Shown: positions 34,046 through 42,074 of the stretch, one piece after another
Layout: every line of letters begins with the position of its first letter
Position numbering within the stretch: the stretch's first letter is position 1
Assembly: GCA_963661945.1 (NCBI GenBank)
Contig: CAVLDP010000003.1
Span: forward strand, 1 to 64,000
From: CAVLDP01 sp963661945
Lineage (GTDB): Bacteria > Bacillota > Clostridia > Lachnospirales > Lachnospiraceae
Direction: 5' to 3'
DNA length: 64,000 nt
The notes under the pieces: model-generated
Told to the model about the DNA's origin: nothing
What the model saw: only the letters and a program-made list of their open reading frames with translations
The model's database searches: none
Made by a program: the position numbers and the translations under genes

Positions 34046-34072
34046 TTGACATTATATGTTGGGTGGTATACT
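34046..34072 (+). promoter_or_regulatory. recA promoter
   Basis: TTGACA (34046-34051), a short 15-bp spacer, and TATACT (34067-34072). The spacer is shorter than ideal. Confidence 0.6.
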
Positions 34073-34086
34073 ATGATTTTATGAAA

Positions 34087-34100
34087 CGAACAGAGGTTCG
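34087..34100 (+). promoter_or_regulatory. LexA/SOS box before recA
   Basis: CGAACAGAGGTTCG is an exact Gram-positive SOS box (CGAAC-N4-GTTCG). It lies 15 bp past the -10 box and 14 bp before the recA ATG, placed to block initiation or elongation until DNA damage. Confidence 0.9.
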
Positions 34101-34114
34101 AATGGAGGTCAACT

Positions 34115-35143
34115 ATGGCAAATGATGACAAGCTGAAGGCACTTGATGCTGCAATCGCACAGATTGAGAAGCAGTATGGACGTGGTTCCATTATGAAGCT
34201 TGGTGATGAAGCGAATATGATGAAGGTTGAGACAACACCGACAGGCTCTCTTAGTCTGGATATTGCCTTGGGACAGGGTGGTCTTCCTAAGGGACGTATT
34301 ATTGAGATCTATGGACCAGAATCTTCTGGTAAGACGACTGTCGCTCTTCACTGCGTGGCAGAAGTACAGAAGAGAGGCGGTATTGCAGGATTTATTGATG
34401 CGGAGCACGCACTCGATCCGGTCTATGCCAAGAATATCGGTGTAGACATTGATAATCTCTACATCTCTCAGCCAGATTCCGGTGAGCAGGCGCTTGAGAT
34501 TACAGAGACTATGGTTCGATCTGGAGCGGTTGATATTGTAATCGTCGATTCGGTAGCAGCTCTTGTTCCGAAGGCAGAGATAGATGGTGAGATGGGTGAT
34601 TCTCACGTGGGACTTCAGGCTAGACTTATGTCTCAGGCCCTTCGTAAGCTCACGGCTGTAATCAGCAAGTCCAATTGTACAGTAATCTTCATCAATCAGC
34701 TTCGTGAGAAGGTTGGTGTTATGTTTGGTAACCCAGAGACGACAACTGGTGGTAGAGCTCTGAAGTTCTATTCTTCTGTTCGCCTTGATGTAAGACGTAT
34801 TGAGACTTTGAAGCAGTCAGGTGAGGCAATTGGTAATAGAACCAGAGTCCGTGTTGTGAAGAATAAGGTGGCACCTCCATTTAAGGAGGCTGAGTTTGAT
34901 ATCATGTTCGGTAAGGGTATTGCCAAGGAAGGAGACGTCCTTGATATTGCATCCGATCTTGATATCGTGAATAAGTCCGGCGCTTGGTATGCTTACCAGG
35001 GAGAGAAGATTGGCCAGGGCAGAGAGAATGCCAAGGAATATCTTCGCCAGCATACAGAAGTCTTAGATGAGATTGAGAGGCTTGTCCGTGCCCACTATGA
35101 ATTAGATGGAGCGACAAGCGAGGAGCAATCCAAGGAAGAGTGA
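34115..35143 (+). CDS. recA: Recombinase RecA
   Basis: 342 residues. Walker A GPESSGKTT, Walker B IVIVDSVAAL, loop L1/L2 (EIDGEMGDSHVG, FINQLREKVGVMFGNPETTTGG) and the acidic C-terminus are all present. ATG 34115 has GGAGGT six bases upstream. It is under an SOS box and followed after 5 nt by recX. Confidence 0.98.
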   Translation: MANDDKLKALDAAIAQIEKQYGRGSIMKLGDEANMMKVETTPTGSLSLDIALGQGGLPKGRIIEIYGPESSGKTTVALHCVAEVQKRGGIAGFIDAEHALDPVYAKNIGVDIDNLYISQPDSGEQALEITETMVRSGAVDIVIVDSVAALVPKAEIDGEMGDSHVGLQARLMSQALRKLTAVISKSNCTVIFINQLREKVGVMFGNPETTTGGRALKFYSSVRLDVRRIETLKQSGEAIGNRTRVRVVKNKVAPPFKEAEFDIMFGKGIAKEGDVLDIASDLDIVNKSGAWYAYQGEKIGQGRENAKEYLRQHTEVLDEIERLVRAHYELDGATSEEQSKEE

Positions 35144-35148
35144 TATAG

Positions 35149-35763
35149 ATGTTTATAGAGGAACTTGCGCAGGCAGGTACTTCTCGCGGTAGAATCAGAG
35201 TCTGTCTCGATAATGGGACAGACTTTTGTTTATACAAAAAGGAAGTTGATGCCTACCAATTGAAGGAAGGGATGGACCTTACTGAGGACGATTATCAGAA
35301 GATATTAGAGGAGGTCCTGATACCCAGAGCTACGAAGCGTGCCATGCATCTTTTAGAGCAGATGGACCGTACAGAAGCAGGCCTTAGGTCAAAGCTTAGT
35401 GATTCTGGTTATCCAATTGAGGCTATTGATGCAGCAGTCTCTTATGTAGCATCCTTTCATTACATTGATGATGAACGCTATTGCCGTGCTTATATCAGGA
35501 CCTATCAGGCGACCAGATCTAAGATGAGAATTACTACCGACTTGATGCAGAAGGGACTGGATAGAGAGCTGATACGTGCCTGCTTGGATGAAGAGTATTC
35601 GGATTCGGAGGAGGAATTGATGAGAACTCTGCTTCGGAAGAAGGGCTATGATGCAGCGTCCTCTGATCGGAAGATGCGTGAGAAGATGTATCGCTTTCTT
35701 GCATCGCGAGGCTTTTCTTCTTCGGATATTATGAGAGTGCTTAAGGACACGGAATTTGATTGA
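35149..35763 (+). CDS. recX: RecX family regulatory protein
   Basis: 204 residues built from three-helix repeats: RTEAGLRSKLSDSGYP, YCRAYIRTYQATRSKMRITTDLMQKGL and KMYRFLASRGFSSSDIMRVL. RecX binds and inhibits RecA filaments. It lies five bases after recA and has almost no ribosome site of its own, consistent with low coupled translation. Confidence 0.92.
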   Translation: MFIEELAQAGTSRGRIRVCLDNGTDFCLYKKEVDAYQLKEGMDLTEDDYQKILEEVLIPRATKRAMHLLEQMDRTEAGLRSKLSDSGYPIEAIDAAVSYVASFHYIDDERYCRAYIRTYQATRSKMRITTDLMQKGLDRELIRACLDEEYSDSEEELMRTLLRKKGYDAASSDRKMREKMYRFLASRGFSSSDIMRVLKDTEFD

Positions 35764-35865
35764 CTTAGACTAGCAAGATTGCTACAATTTATTTGTTGTA
35801 TTGTATGACAGTATTAGTCTTTATTTGTTATATTTACAATAGAATTTCATAAAGGAGGTGCTCCT

Positions 35866-37413
35866 GTGCTTGGAGTTATTATTGCAATTGCAGTAACTCT
35901 AGTCGTAGCCGTACCAGTGACTATGGTAATCTCTAAGAATTACCATCAGAAGGTCTCTGATAAGAAGGTGGGAAGCGCTGAAGAGAAGGCACGCGAGATT
36001 ATCGATGAAGCAGTGAAAGCTGCAGAATCTAAGAAGCGTGAAGCTCTCCTCGAAGCGAAGGAAGAGTCCTTGAAGACCAAGAATGAGTTGGACAAGGAAA
36101 TCCGTGAACGTCGTAACGAGATTCAGCGTAGTGAGCATCGCGTTCAGCAGAAGGAAGAGAACCTGGATCGCAAGATCGAGGCAGCTGACAGACGCGAGGA
36201 TTCCCTGAATTCCAGAGAGAAGAACCTGGAACGACAGAAGGCTGAGGTTGCTAAGCTTAATCAGCAGAGAGTACAGGAACTAGAGAGAATCTCAGGATTA
36301 ACCTCCGAACAAGCAAAAGAATTCTTATTACAAACTGTTGAAGAAGATGTGAAGATTGATGCAGCGAAGCTCGTGAAGGAGTCTGTAGCTGCAGCCAAGG
36401 AAGAAGCGAACAAGAAAGCCAAGGATATCTTAGTCACAGCAATTCAGAAGTGCGCAGCAGATCATGTTGCAGAAGCTACAATCACTGTAGTTCAGCTTCC
36501 AAGTGACGAGATGAAGGGACGAATCATTGGTCGAGAAGGCCGTAATATTCGTACCCTTGAGACGATGACAGGTGTGGAACTCATCATCGACGATACACCA
36601 GAGGCAGTTGTTCTATCAGCCTTTGATCCAGTTCGACGCGAGATTGCTCGTGTTGCTCTTGAGAAGCTGATTGTGGATGGCCGTATTCATCCAGCCAGAA
36701 TTGAAGAGACAGTCGAATATGCTCGTCGTGAAGTGGACAATGAAATCCGCGAAGCTGGCGAGGCTGCTGCTCTTGAGGTTGGAGTTCAGGGTATCCATCC
36801 AGAATTAATCAAGCTTCTTGGCCGCATGAAGTATCGTACGAGTTACGGTCAGAATGCACTGAAGCATTCTATAGAGGTAGCTCAGCTTACAGGACTTCTT
36901 GCTGCAGAGGTCGGTGAGGATGTCCGACTTGCCAAGAGAGCTGGTCTCCTGCATGATATCGGTAAGTCCGTAGATCATGAAAGAGAGGGATCACATATTC
37001 AGCTTGGTGTGGAACTTTGTCGTAAGTACAAGGAAATCCCACTCATTATTAATGCAGTCGAAGCTCATCATGGCGATGTTGAGCCGGAGTCTCTTATTGC
37101 ATGTCTTGTTCAGGCGGCAGATACCATTAGTGCTGCAAGACCTGGAGCCAGACGTGAGACAATGGAGGCATATACGCAGAGATTACAACAGTTAGAAGAA
37201 ATCACCAACGACTTTAAGGGCGTTGAAAAGTCTTTTGCTATTCAGGCAGGTAGAGAGATTCGTATCAATGTAGTTCCTGAACAGGTTAGTGATGCCGATA
37301 TGGTTCTTATGGCTCGAGAGATTTCTAAGAGAATCGAGTCTGAGCTGAAGTATCCTGGCCAGATTAAGGTAAATGTGATTCGTGAATCACGTGTTACCGA
37401 CTACGCAAAGTAA
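35866..37413 (+). CDS. rny: Ribonuclease Y
   Basis: 515 residues. One N-terminal membrane helix (about 1-25), a long charged coiled coil (about 30-190), KH RNA-binding domain (RIIGREGRNIRTLE, about 217-230), HD nuclease domain (LLHDIGKSVDHE, about 364-375; EAHHGD). Endonuclease that starts mRNA decay at the membrane. The start is GTG 35866, with the strong AAAGGAGGTG upstream; no ATG occurs before the membrane helix. Confidence 0.96.
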   Translation: MLGVIIAIAVTLVVAVPVTMVISKNYHQKVSDKKVGSAEEKAREIIDEAVKAAESKKREALLEAKEESLKTKNELDKEIRERRNEIQRSEHRVQQKEENLDRKIEAADRREDSLNSREKNLERQKAEVAKLNQQRVQELERISGLTSEQAKEFLLQTVEEDVKIDAAKLVKESVAAAKEEANKKAKDILVTAIQKCAADHVAEATITVVQLPSDEMKGRIIGREGRNIRTLETMTGVELIIDDTPEAVVLSAFDPVRREIARVALEKLIVDGRIHPARIEETVEYARREVDNEIREAGEAAALEVGVQGIHPELIKLLGRMKYRTSYGQNALKHSIEVAQLTGLLAAEVGEDVRLAKRAGLLHDIGKSVDHEREGSHIQLGVELCRKYKEIPLIINAVEAHHGDVEPESLIACLVQAADTISAARPGARRETMEAYTQRLQQLEEITNDFKGVEKSFAIQAGREIRINVVPEQVSDADMVLMAREISKRIESELKYPGQIKVNVIRESRVTDYAK

Positions 37414-37426
37414 GATTTGAATGAAT

Positions 37427-37464
37427 TCCCCTAGATGGTTGATGCCTTCTAGGGGATTTGTTTT
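37427..37464 (+). terminator. rny terminator
   Basis: TCCCCTAGA (37427-37435) pairs perfectly with TCTAGGGGA (37448-37456), then TTTGTTTT. Confidence 0.88.
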
Positions 37465-37478
37465 GGGAGGACGAATTA

Positions 37479-38612
37479 ATGAGCAAGATGAGAAGACATA
37501 TCTTTGCCTTGCTAGGTCTAATTCTATGCATCATTTTATGCACAGGTTGTGAGAACTCTAATCAGGTTAAGAAGACAGAATCTGACTTTACGGGAGAATC
37601 ATTTACCTTAAGAGGAGAGGAAGCGAAGGCTTTTCTCTATCAGCCGATCTCTGTTGAGAAGGTTTACAGCTATTCTGAGGAAGGTGAGATTGTCTACGAA
37701 GAAGGCAAGGACTACACAATCGATTACAAGGCTGGCACCATAAGTAGAACGGCTGATTCGTCAATTCCGGATTATGCCACTCATCAGGTTGTTAGAAATG
37801 ATGATGGCAAGTTTGAATTTACAAAAGAGCCGAGAAATCCTGATTATAATGTTCCATATATTATTTATGTGGATTATGTGGCGGATATTGATGAGAAGAT
37901 TGTTGCATCAGAGCGTTCTTATCTCAGTCAGGAATTACAGGATAAGCTTGACGCAGGAGAAGATATTTCTGTGTGTACCATAGGAGATTCCATTGCGTGT
38001 GCAACAGATACCACGTCCTATACATATGGACTTGATAAGGAATGCTCATTTACGGACTATACGGTTGATTATATAGAGAAGACCTATGGATCACAGGTGG
38101 ATGTCCGCATGGTGTCAAGACCAGATGAACTGAGTGATTATATAAATGCGAACGAGGATAAGCTTAAGGAAATTATGCCGGATGTTTTGTTTATTGAATT
38201 TGGAATGAATGATCATGTGGCAAAAGGAGCAGAGAGTGAGGAAAGCCAGGAGATTTATAGGGCTACGATTAGCAATGCTGTAGAGTGGGGCAAGAGTAAC
38301 GGGGCAGACGTAATACTTGTTGGCTTCTTTGAGCAGAATACAGACTGGGCAAATGAAGTTCCGGAAGTCACTCTTCGCTACAATCAGATTCTGCAGGAGA
38401 TCGCAGATGAGCATGGCGTATATTTCGTGGATGTGAAGACTGCCTTTGAACAGATTACAGAATATAAGGACCTGGCAGAAGATCTGACTGGTGATTATAT
38501 GCATCATCCGAATGACTTTGGCCATCAGATTTATTTCTCAACGATTGTTCCGCTTTTCTTGCCGGAGAATACGTTGAATACTGAGATTGACAAGTTTGTG
38601 ACAATCCCATAG
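37479..38612 (+). CDS. SGNH/GDSL-type hydrolase lipoprotein
   Basis: 377 residues. Lipoprotein signal LILCIILCTGC (Cys about 22), then a beta-rich domain (about 40-150) and an SGNH hydrolase domain: block I CTIGDSIACATD (nucleophile Ser), block III EFGMNDH (oxyanion Asn) and block V HHPNDFGHQIY (Asp/His). It should be a surface esterase, for instance of acetylated glycans. The ATG is chosen at 37479 for its GGGAGG site; an ATG at 37458 lies in the terminator. Confidence 0.87.
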   Translation: MSKMRRHIFALLGLILCIILCTGCENSNQVKKTESDFTGESFTLRGEEAKAFLYQPISVEKVYSYSEEGEIVYEEGKDYTIDYKAGTISRTADSSIPDYATHQVVRNDDGKFEFTKEPRNPDYNVPYIIYVDYVADIDEKIVASERSYLSQELQDKLDAGEDISVCTIGDSIACATDTTSYTYGLDKECSFTDYTVDYIEKTYGSQVDVRMVSRPDELSDYINANEDKLKEIMPDVLFIEFGMNDHVAKGAESEESQEIYRATISNAVEWGKSNGADVILVGFFEQNTDWANEVPEVTLRYNQILQEIADEHGVYFVDVKTAFEQITEYKDLAEDLTGDYMHHPNDFGHQIYFSTIVPLFLPENTLNTEIDKFVTIP

Positions 38613-38682
38613 AAGCTATGATATAATAATTAGAAATGAATCTTTTTGTTAGTTTATCCTAACGTATGTCGGGAGGTTTTCT

Positions 38683-39285
38683 ATGAAATACATATTAGCA
38701 TCACAGTCGCCGAGAAGACAGGAGCTTCTGTCGCAACTATTTGATGAGTTTGAGGTGATTCCTGCGACTGGTGAAGAAGAATCAGATGCAGAGAATCCAG
38801 CAGAATATGTGAAGGAGCTTTCACTAAACAAGGCAAAGGAAGTGGAAGGTGCGAATACGCTTAATTTCTTTGGACAGGATTTCCTGATTGTTGCGGCAGA
38901 TACGGTTGTAGCATTTCAAGGAGAGATTCTTGGTAAGCCTGCAAATGAGGGCATTGCAAGACGTATGCTTACGAACCTGGGCGGCAAGACTCATCAGGTA
39001 TATACCGGTGTTACATTGATTCTGAAGCAGGGTTCTACGCATGTGATTGAGAGCTTTGCAGAATGCACAGATGTGACATTCTATCCAATCACCCAGGAGG
39101 AGATCACCAACTATATCAATACTGGTGAGCCGATGGACAAGGCGGGAGCCTATGGTATTCAAGGGATTGGCGGCAGATTTATAAAAGAGATTTCAGGTGA
39201 TTACAATAATGTTGTGGGCCTTCCGGTCGCAAGTATCTACCAGTATCTCTATACCAATCATAAGGATTTACTAATGCATCGCTAG
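38683..39285 (+). CDS. maf: Maf-like nucleoside triphosphate pyrophosphatase
   Basis: 200 residues. Begins ILASQSPRRQELLSQL (the Maf substrate loop); later VAADTVVAFQGEILGKP and the GAYGIQGIGGRFI segment. It hydrolyses non-canonical or pyrimidine NTPs and is linked to septum arrest in Bacilli. GGGAGG precedes the ATG. A possible -10 TATAAT is at 38622-38627 with a poor -35. Confidence 0.94.
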   Translation: MKYILASQSPRRQELLSQLFDEFEVIPATGEEESDAENPAEYVKELSLNKAKEVEGANTLNFFGQDFLIVAADTVVAFQGEILGKPANEGIARRMLTNLGGKTHQVYTGVTLILKQGSTHVIESFAECTDVTFYPITQEEITNYINTGEPMDKAGAYGIQGIGGRFIKEISGDYNNVVGLPVASIYQYLYTNHKDLLMHR

Positions 39286-39335
39286 ATCCTATTTGCTCTA
39301 TGAGACAGCGCTATGCCAGGAGAAGGAGACGGAGT

Positions 39336-39875
39336 ATGGCAAGACCGATACGTAGAAAACGAACCCTGCTTATAGAGGGCTCTATACTCGATATCTATCA
39401 GGATGAGATGGAGCTTCCGAATGGACAGAGTGAGATGTGGGACTTTGTGTCACATCGCAAGGGCGCTGCTGCGGTGGTTCCGGTTCTTCCTGATGGCAGG
39501 ATTCTTCTTGTTAGGCAGTATAGGAATGCACTGGATCGTATGACAATAGAACTTCCAGCAGGATGCAGGGATTCGCTGGATGAGGATACCGAACTCTGCG
39601 CCAGGAGGGAGCTTGAAGAGGAGACAGGTTATGCCAGTGATTCTTGGAAGAAGCTTCTGGAACTTAGGACTACGGTAGCTTTCTGCGATGAGAGAATCGA
39701 TGTCTATTTGGCTCGAGATATTTACCGCGTGGCAGAACAGAGACTTGATGCGGCAGAGGATATTACTTATGAAGAATGGATTTTGGAGGATCTGCTTGAG
39801 ATGATCTATACGGGCGCTCTGCAGGATTCTAAGACAGTAGCCGGAATCCTGGCCTATTATGGCACATTACATTAA
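39336..39875 (+). CDS. NUDIX hydrolase (ADP-ribose pyrophosphatase type)
   Basis: 179 residues. The Nudix box is seen as ELPAGC...CARRELEEETGY, with one residue more than usual between the Gly and the REL core. LVRQYRNALDR and the C-terminal EDLLEMI match the ADP-ribose pyrophosphatase group. ATG 39336 is chosen over 39300 because AAGGAG sits 7-8 bases upstream; the longer form would add an Arg-rich 12-residue start. Confidence 0.88.
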   Translation: MARPIRRKRTLLIEGSILDIYQDEMELPNGQSEMWDFVSHRKGAAAVVPVLPDGRILLVRQYRNALDRMTIELPAGCRDSLDEDTELCARRELEEETGYASDSWKKLLELRTTVAFCDERIDVYLARDIYRVAEQRLDAAEDITYEEWILEDLLEMIYTGALQDSKTVAGILAYYGTLH

Positions 39876-39901
39876 TTTAGACAGAAGAAAGATTTGATAT
39901 A

Positions 39902-40546
39902 ATGACAGACATGAAGCATTTACAGAAGAATACAATTTCAAATACCAGATACTTAGCAGTTACAGCTATGCTTTCGGCAGTAGCCTTTGTGCTTATGTAT
40001 ATAGAGATCGCAATACCGCTTATGCCATCCTTTGTGAAGTTTGATTTTTCAGACCTGCCAGCTTTGATTGGAGCTTTTGCACTTGGACCAATGTGTGGAG
40101 TTTTGATTGAACTAATCAAGAATCTGCTTCATCTGGCAGTGTCTCAGTCCATGTTTATCGGAGAATTATCCAATTTCATTCTTGGCGCTGTATTTACCGC
40201 AACGGCTGGGCTAATCTATAAGCATAAGAAGACCAAGAGAAATGCCCTGATTGCCGGAATTGTTGCAGCAATTCTTATGGGAATCATTTCCATTATTTCT
40301 AATTATTTCTTGGTTTATCCATTCTATGTTGAGGTCTATTTTGGCGGAGCAGTAGATGTCTGCATCAATATGTATGATGTGATTTCGTATGATATCCTGC
40401 ATCTGAATCATATGACAAGCCTGCTTCAGTGCCTGCTTTGCTTCAATCTGCCATTTACTATTATTAAGGGACTGATATCTGTGATTATTACTATGCTGAT
40501 CTATCAGCCAATTCGACCAATCCTCAAGGGAGCACAGGGCTTATGA
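39902..40546 (+). CDS. ribU: Riboflavin ECF transporter S-component
   Basis: 214 residues, six membrane helices. The early motif FVKFDFSDLPALIGAFALGP and ELIKNLLHL are hallmarks of RibU, which binds riboflavin and works with the shared ECF module. The start is uncertain: ATG 39902 or ATG 39911, both without a good ribosome site. No FMN riboswitch fits in the 26-nt gap after the NUDIX gene. It overlaps the next gene by four bases. Confidence 0.92.
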   Translation: MTDMKHLQKNTISNTRYLAVTAMLSAVAFVLMYIEIAIPLMPSFVKFDFSDLPALIGAFALGPMCGVLIELIKNLLHLAVSQSMFIGELSNFILGAVFTATAGLIYKHKKTKRNALIAGIVAAILMGIISIISNYFLVYPFYVEVYFGGAVDVCINMYDVISYDILHLNHMTSLLQCLLCFNLPFTIIKGLISVIITMLIYQPIRPILKGAQGL

Positions 40547-40941
40547 CATCGGGTGAAGTGAGAGCTCTGGTCAATCAGAGGATTTCATCCTGCGACTGGG
40601 AGGATATACCGACCATCCTGAATGAGAATATAGATGCGATTATCTCAGATACAGATCTACTGGCAATGGCTGGGATGTGCTTGATCGCCGAGCTAGAACG
40701 GGATCACGGTCTACCTGTAGTTTTTACGAAGGCTAGAACGGTAGAAGAATGCTACAGCCGCTATCGCAGAATCAAGTTTCTTCTCTGGAGAATTGACTTT
40801 GGGACACTGGATGCAGCTTCAGAGCTCTTTGATCTGGTAGAGGAATTACAGGTGGATTCGGTAGAACTTCAATTCCTTATCTACAAGAATTGTTACCACA
40901 AGGAAGAAGTGAGGACTCTTCTCTTTGGGGAGGAATCATAG
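40543..40941 (+). CDS. Conserved small protein of unknown function
   Basis: 132 residues, mostly helical and acidic, no signal or membrane segment. Contains ISSCDWEDIPTILNENIDAI and CYSRYRRIKFLLWRIDF. It starts on the ATGA overlap with ribU and ends 1 nt before the next gene's ATG, so translation is coupled on both sides. I do not recognise it. Confidence 0.7.
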   Translation: MTSGEVRALVNQRISSCDWEDIPTILNENIDAIISDTDLLAMAGMCLIAELERDHGLPVVFTKARTVEECYSRYRRIKFLLWRIDFGTLDAASELFDLVEELQVDSVELQFLIYKNCYHKEEVRTLLFGEES

Positions 40942-40942
40942 C

Positions 40943-41617
40943 ATGAATGACAAGAAGATTTGTTTTATCGCCTGCGTAAACCAGGAGATTTATGAAGAGG
41001 AGATGCTTCATTACCTTAGACACTTGTCTATTCCTGAAGGGTATGAAGTGGATGTGATATTAATCCGAGATGCCAAGTCTATCTGTGAAGGCTATGAGCG
41101 TGCCAGAAAGTCATCCGATGCTAAATACAAGGTTTATCTTCATCAGGATGCTTTTCTTACTCATCATAATTTCCTGGAAGATGTCCTTCGTGTTTTTGCA
41201 CTTGATGAGAGTATTGGCTTGTTGGGACTGGTTGGAGCCAGATGTCTTCCACAGTCTGCTTGTATGTGGGAGACCGAGAGATATGGATTTATCATGGATT
41301 CTGGTCCGATGGGCACTGTAGAATGTCGAAATGATCTGGAAGAAGGACTTGACTATCTGGAGGTAGAAGCACTGGATGGCTGCCTTTTAGTTACAGCCGC
41401 AGACATTCCTTGGAGAGAAGATATCTTTACAGGCTTTGACTTCTATGATGCATCTATTTGCATGGAATATCGAAGGGCAGGACTTAAGGTGGTTGTACCT
41501 TACATGGATGAGCCTTGGATTATACATGACTGTGGAGTCCTAAATCTTAAGGATTATGATCGATATCGCGAGGTTTTTCTGCAGGAATATCACGATGATA
41601 TGCTGATTAATTCGTGA
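40943..41617 (+). CDS. Glycosyltransferase-like protein (GT2-related)
   Basis: 224 residues. CFIACVNQEIYEEEMLHYL, KVYLHQDAFLTHHNFL and GARCLPQSACMW match the small GT-A group annotated as 'glycosyltransferase like family' (Glyco_tranf_2_5 as I recall); HQDAF takes the place of the DxD metal site. ATG 40943 has GGGGAGGA upstream. It is the last gene before the XrtG locus promoter, possibly independent of it. Confidence 0.75.
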   Translation: MNDKKICFIACVNQEIYEEEMLHYLRHLSIPEGYEVDVILIRDAKSICEGYERARKSSDAKYKVYLHQDAFLTHHNFLEDVLRVFALDESIGLLGLVGARCLPQSACMWETERYGFIMDSGPMGTVECRNDLEEGLDYLEVEALDGCLLVTAADIPWREDIFTGFDFYDASICMEYRRAGLKVVVPYMDEPWIIHDCGVLNLKDYDRYREVFLQEYHDDMLINS

Positions 41618-41644
41618 GAGAATAAGAGGAGTAGGAACTGCATT

Positions 41645-41673
41645 TTGACAGATCTATTTCTTTTGTGTTACAT
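41645..41673 (+). promoter_or_regulatory. Promoter of the XrtG locus
   Basis: TTGACA (41645-41650) with TTACAT at 17 bp (41668-41673), or TACATT at 18 bp. It is the only clear promoter before the 41717-44048 genes. Confidence 0.65.
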
Positions 41674-41716
41674 TATTTTTAGGTATATCTTTTGATAGTA
41701 TTCTTTGGGAGTATCT

Positions 41717-42070
41717 ATGCAATTATTTCGTTTGAAATACCGTCTGCCTATGCAGCACAGCTTTGATGGATTAGAAGAACATCGGCATCATCACGTTATT
41801 GAGATCGAGGTGTTTGCCAGAAATGCAAGTGCAGAATTCATCGAATTCGGACAGATGGAGAAGATGATGAAGCAGTACCTAGATCCCTATCAGAATGCTT
41901 ACCTGAATGAATATAGAGAATTCGGGGGAGATACGACAATTGAGAATATTGGAGAGGTCTTCTATGAGAGGCTCTCACAGATATTCGATGAACATAAGTG
42001 GTTTATCAGTCGCTTCGAGATTAGTGAGACACCGCTTCGAGTGTATGCGATTGTTGCGGAGGAGTTTTAA
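41717..42070 (+). CDS. 6-pyruvoyl-tetrahydropterin-synthase-related protein 1 (XrtG-associated)
   Basis: 117 residues of the PTPS/QueD fold. The zinc His candidates are in MQHSFDG and EEHRHHHVIEIEV; the later IGEVFYERLSQIF and FEISETPLRVYAI match the family's second half (TIENIxEV...ETP). The catalytic Cys normally found between the first His and the HxH pair is absent, so the enzyme chemistry is doubtful. ATG 41717 is preferred over a TTG at 41705. It directly precedes the sorted-protein gene, and a second member lies at 47148; this family is known to accompany XrtG (TIGR03112 from memory). Confidence 0.8.
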   Translation: MQLFRLKYRLPMQHSFDGLEEHRHHHVIEIEVFARNASAEFIEFGQMEKMMKQYLDPYQNAYLNEYREFGGDTTIENIGEVFYERLSQIFDEHKWFISRFEISETPLRVYAIVAEEF

Positions 42071-42074
42071 TAAT

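Noticed and set aside
35764..35865. Small hairpin TAGCA/TGCTA after recX
   Set aside because: A 5-bp stem without T run is too weak to call a terminator; the gap holds only the rny ribosome site with certainty.
39898..39903. TATAAT overlapping the ribU start codon
   Set aside because: No -35 at suitable distance (TAGACA is 14 bp away), and it would need a leaderless message; ribU more likely shares the upstream transcript.
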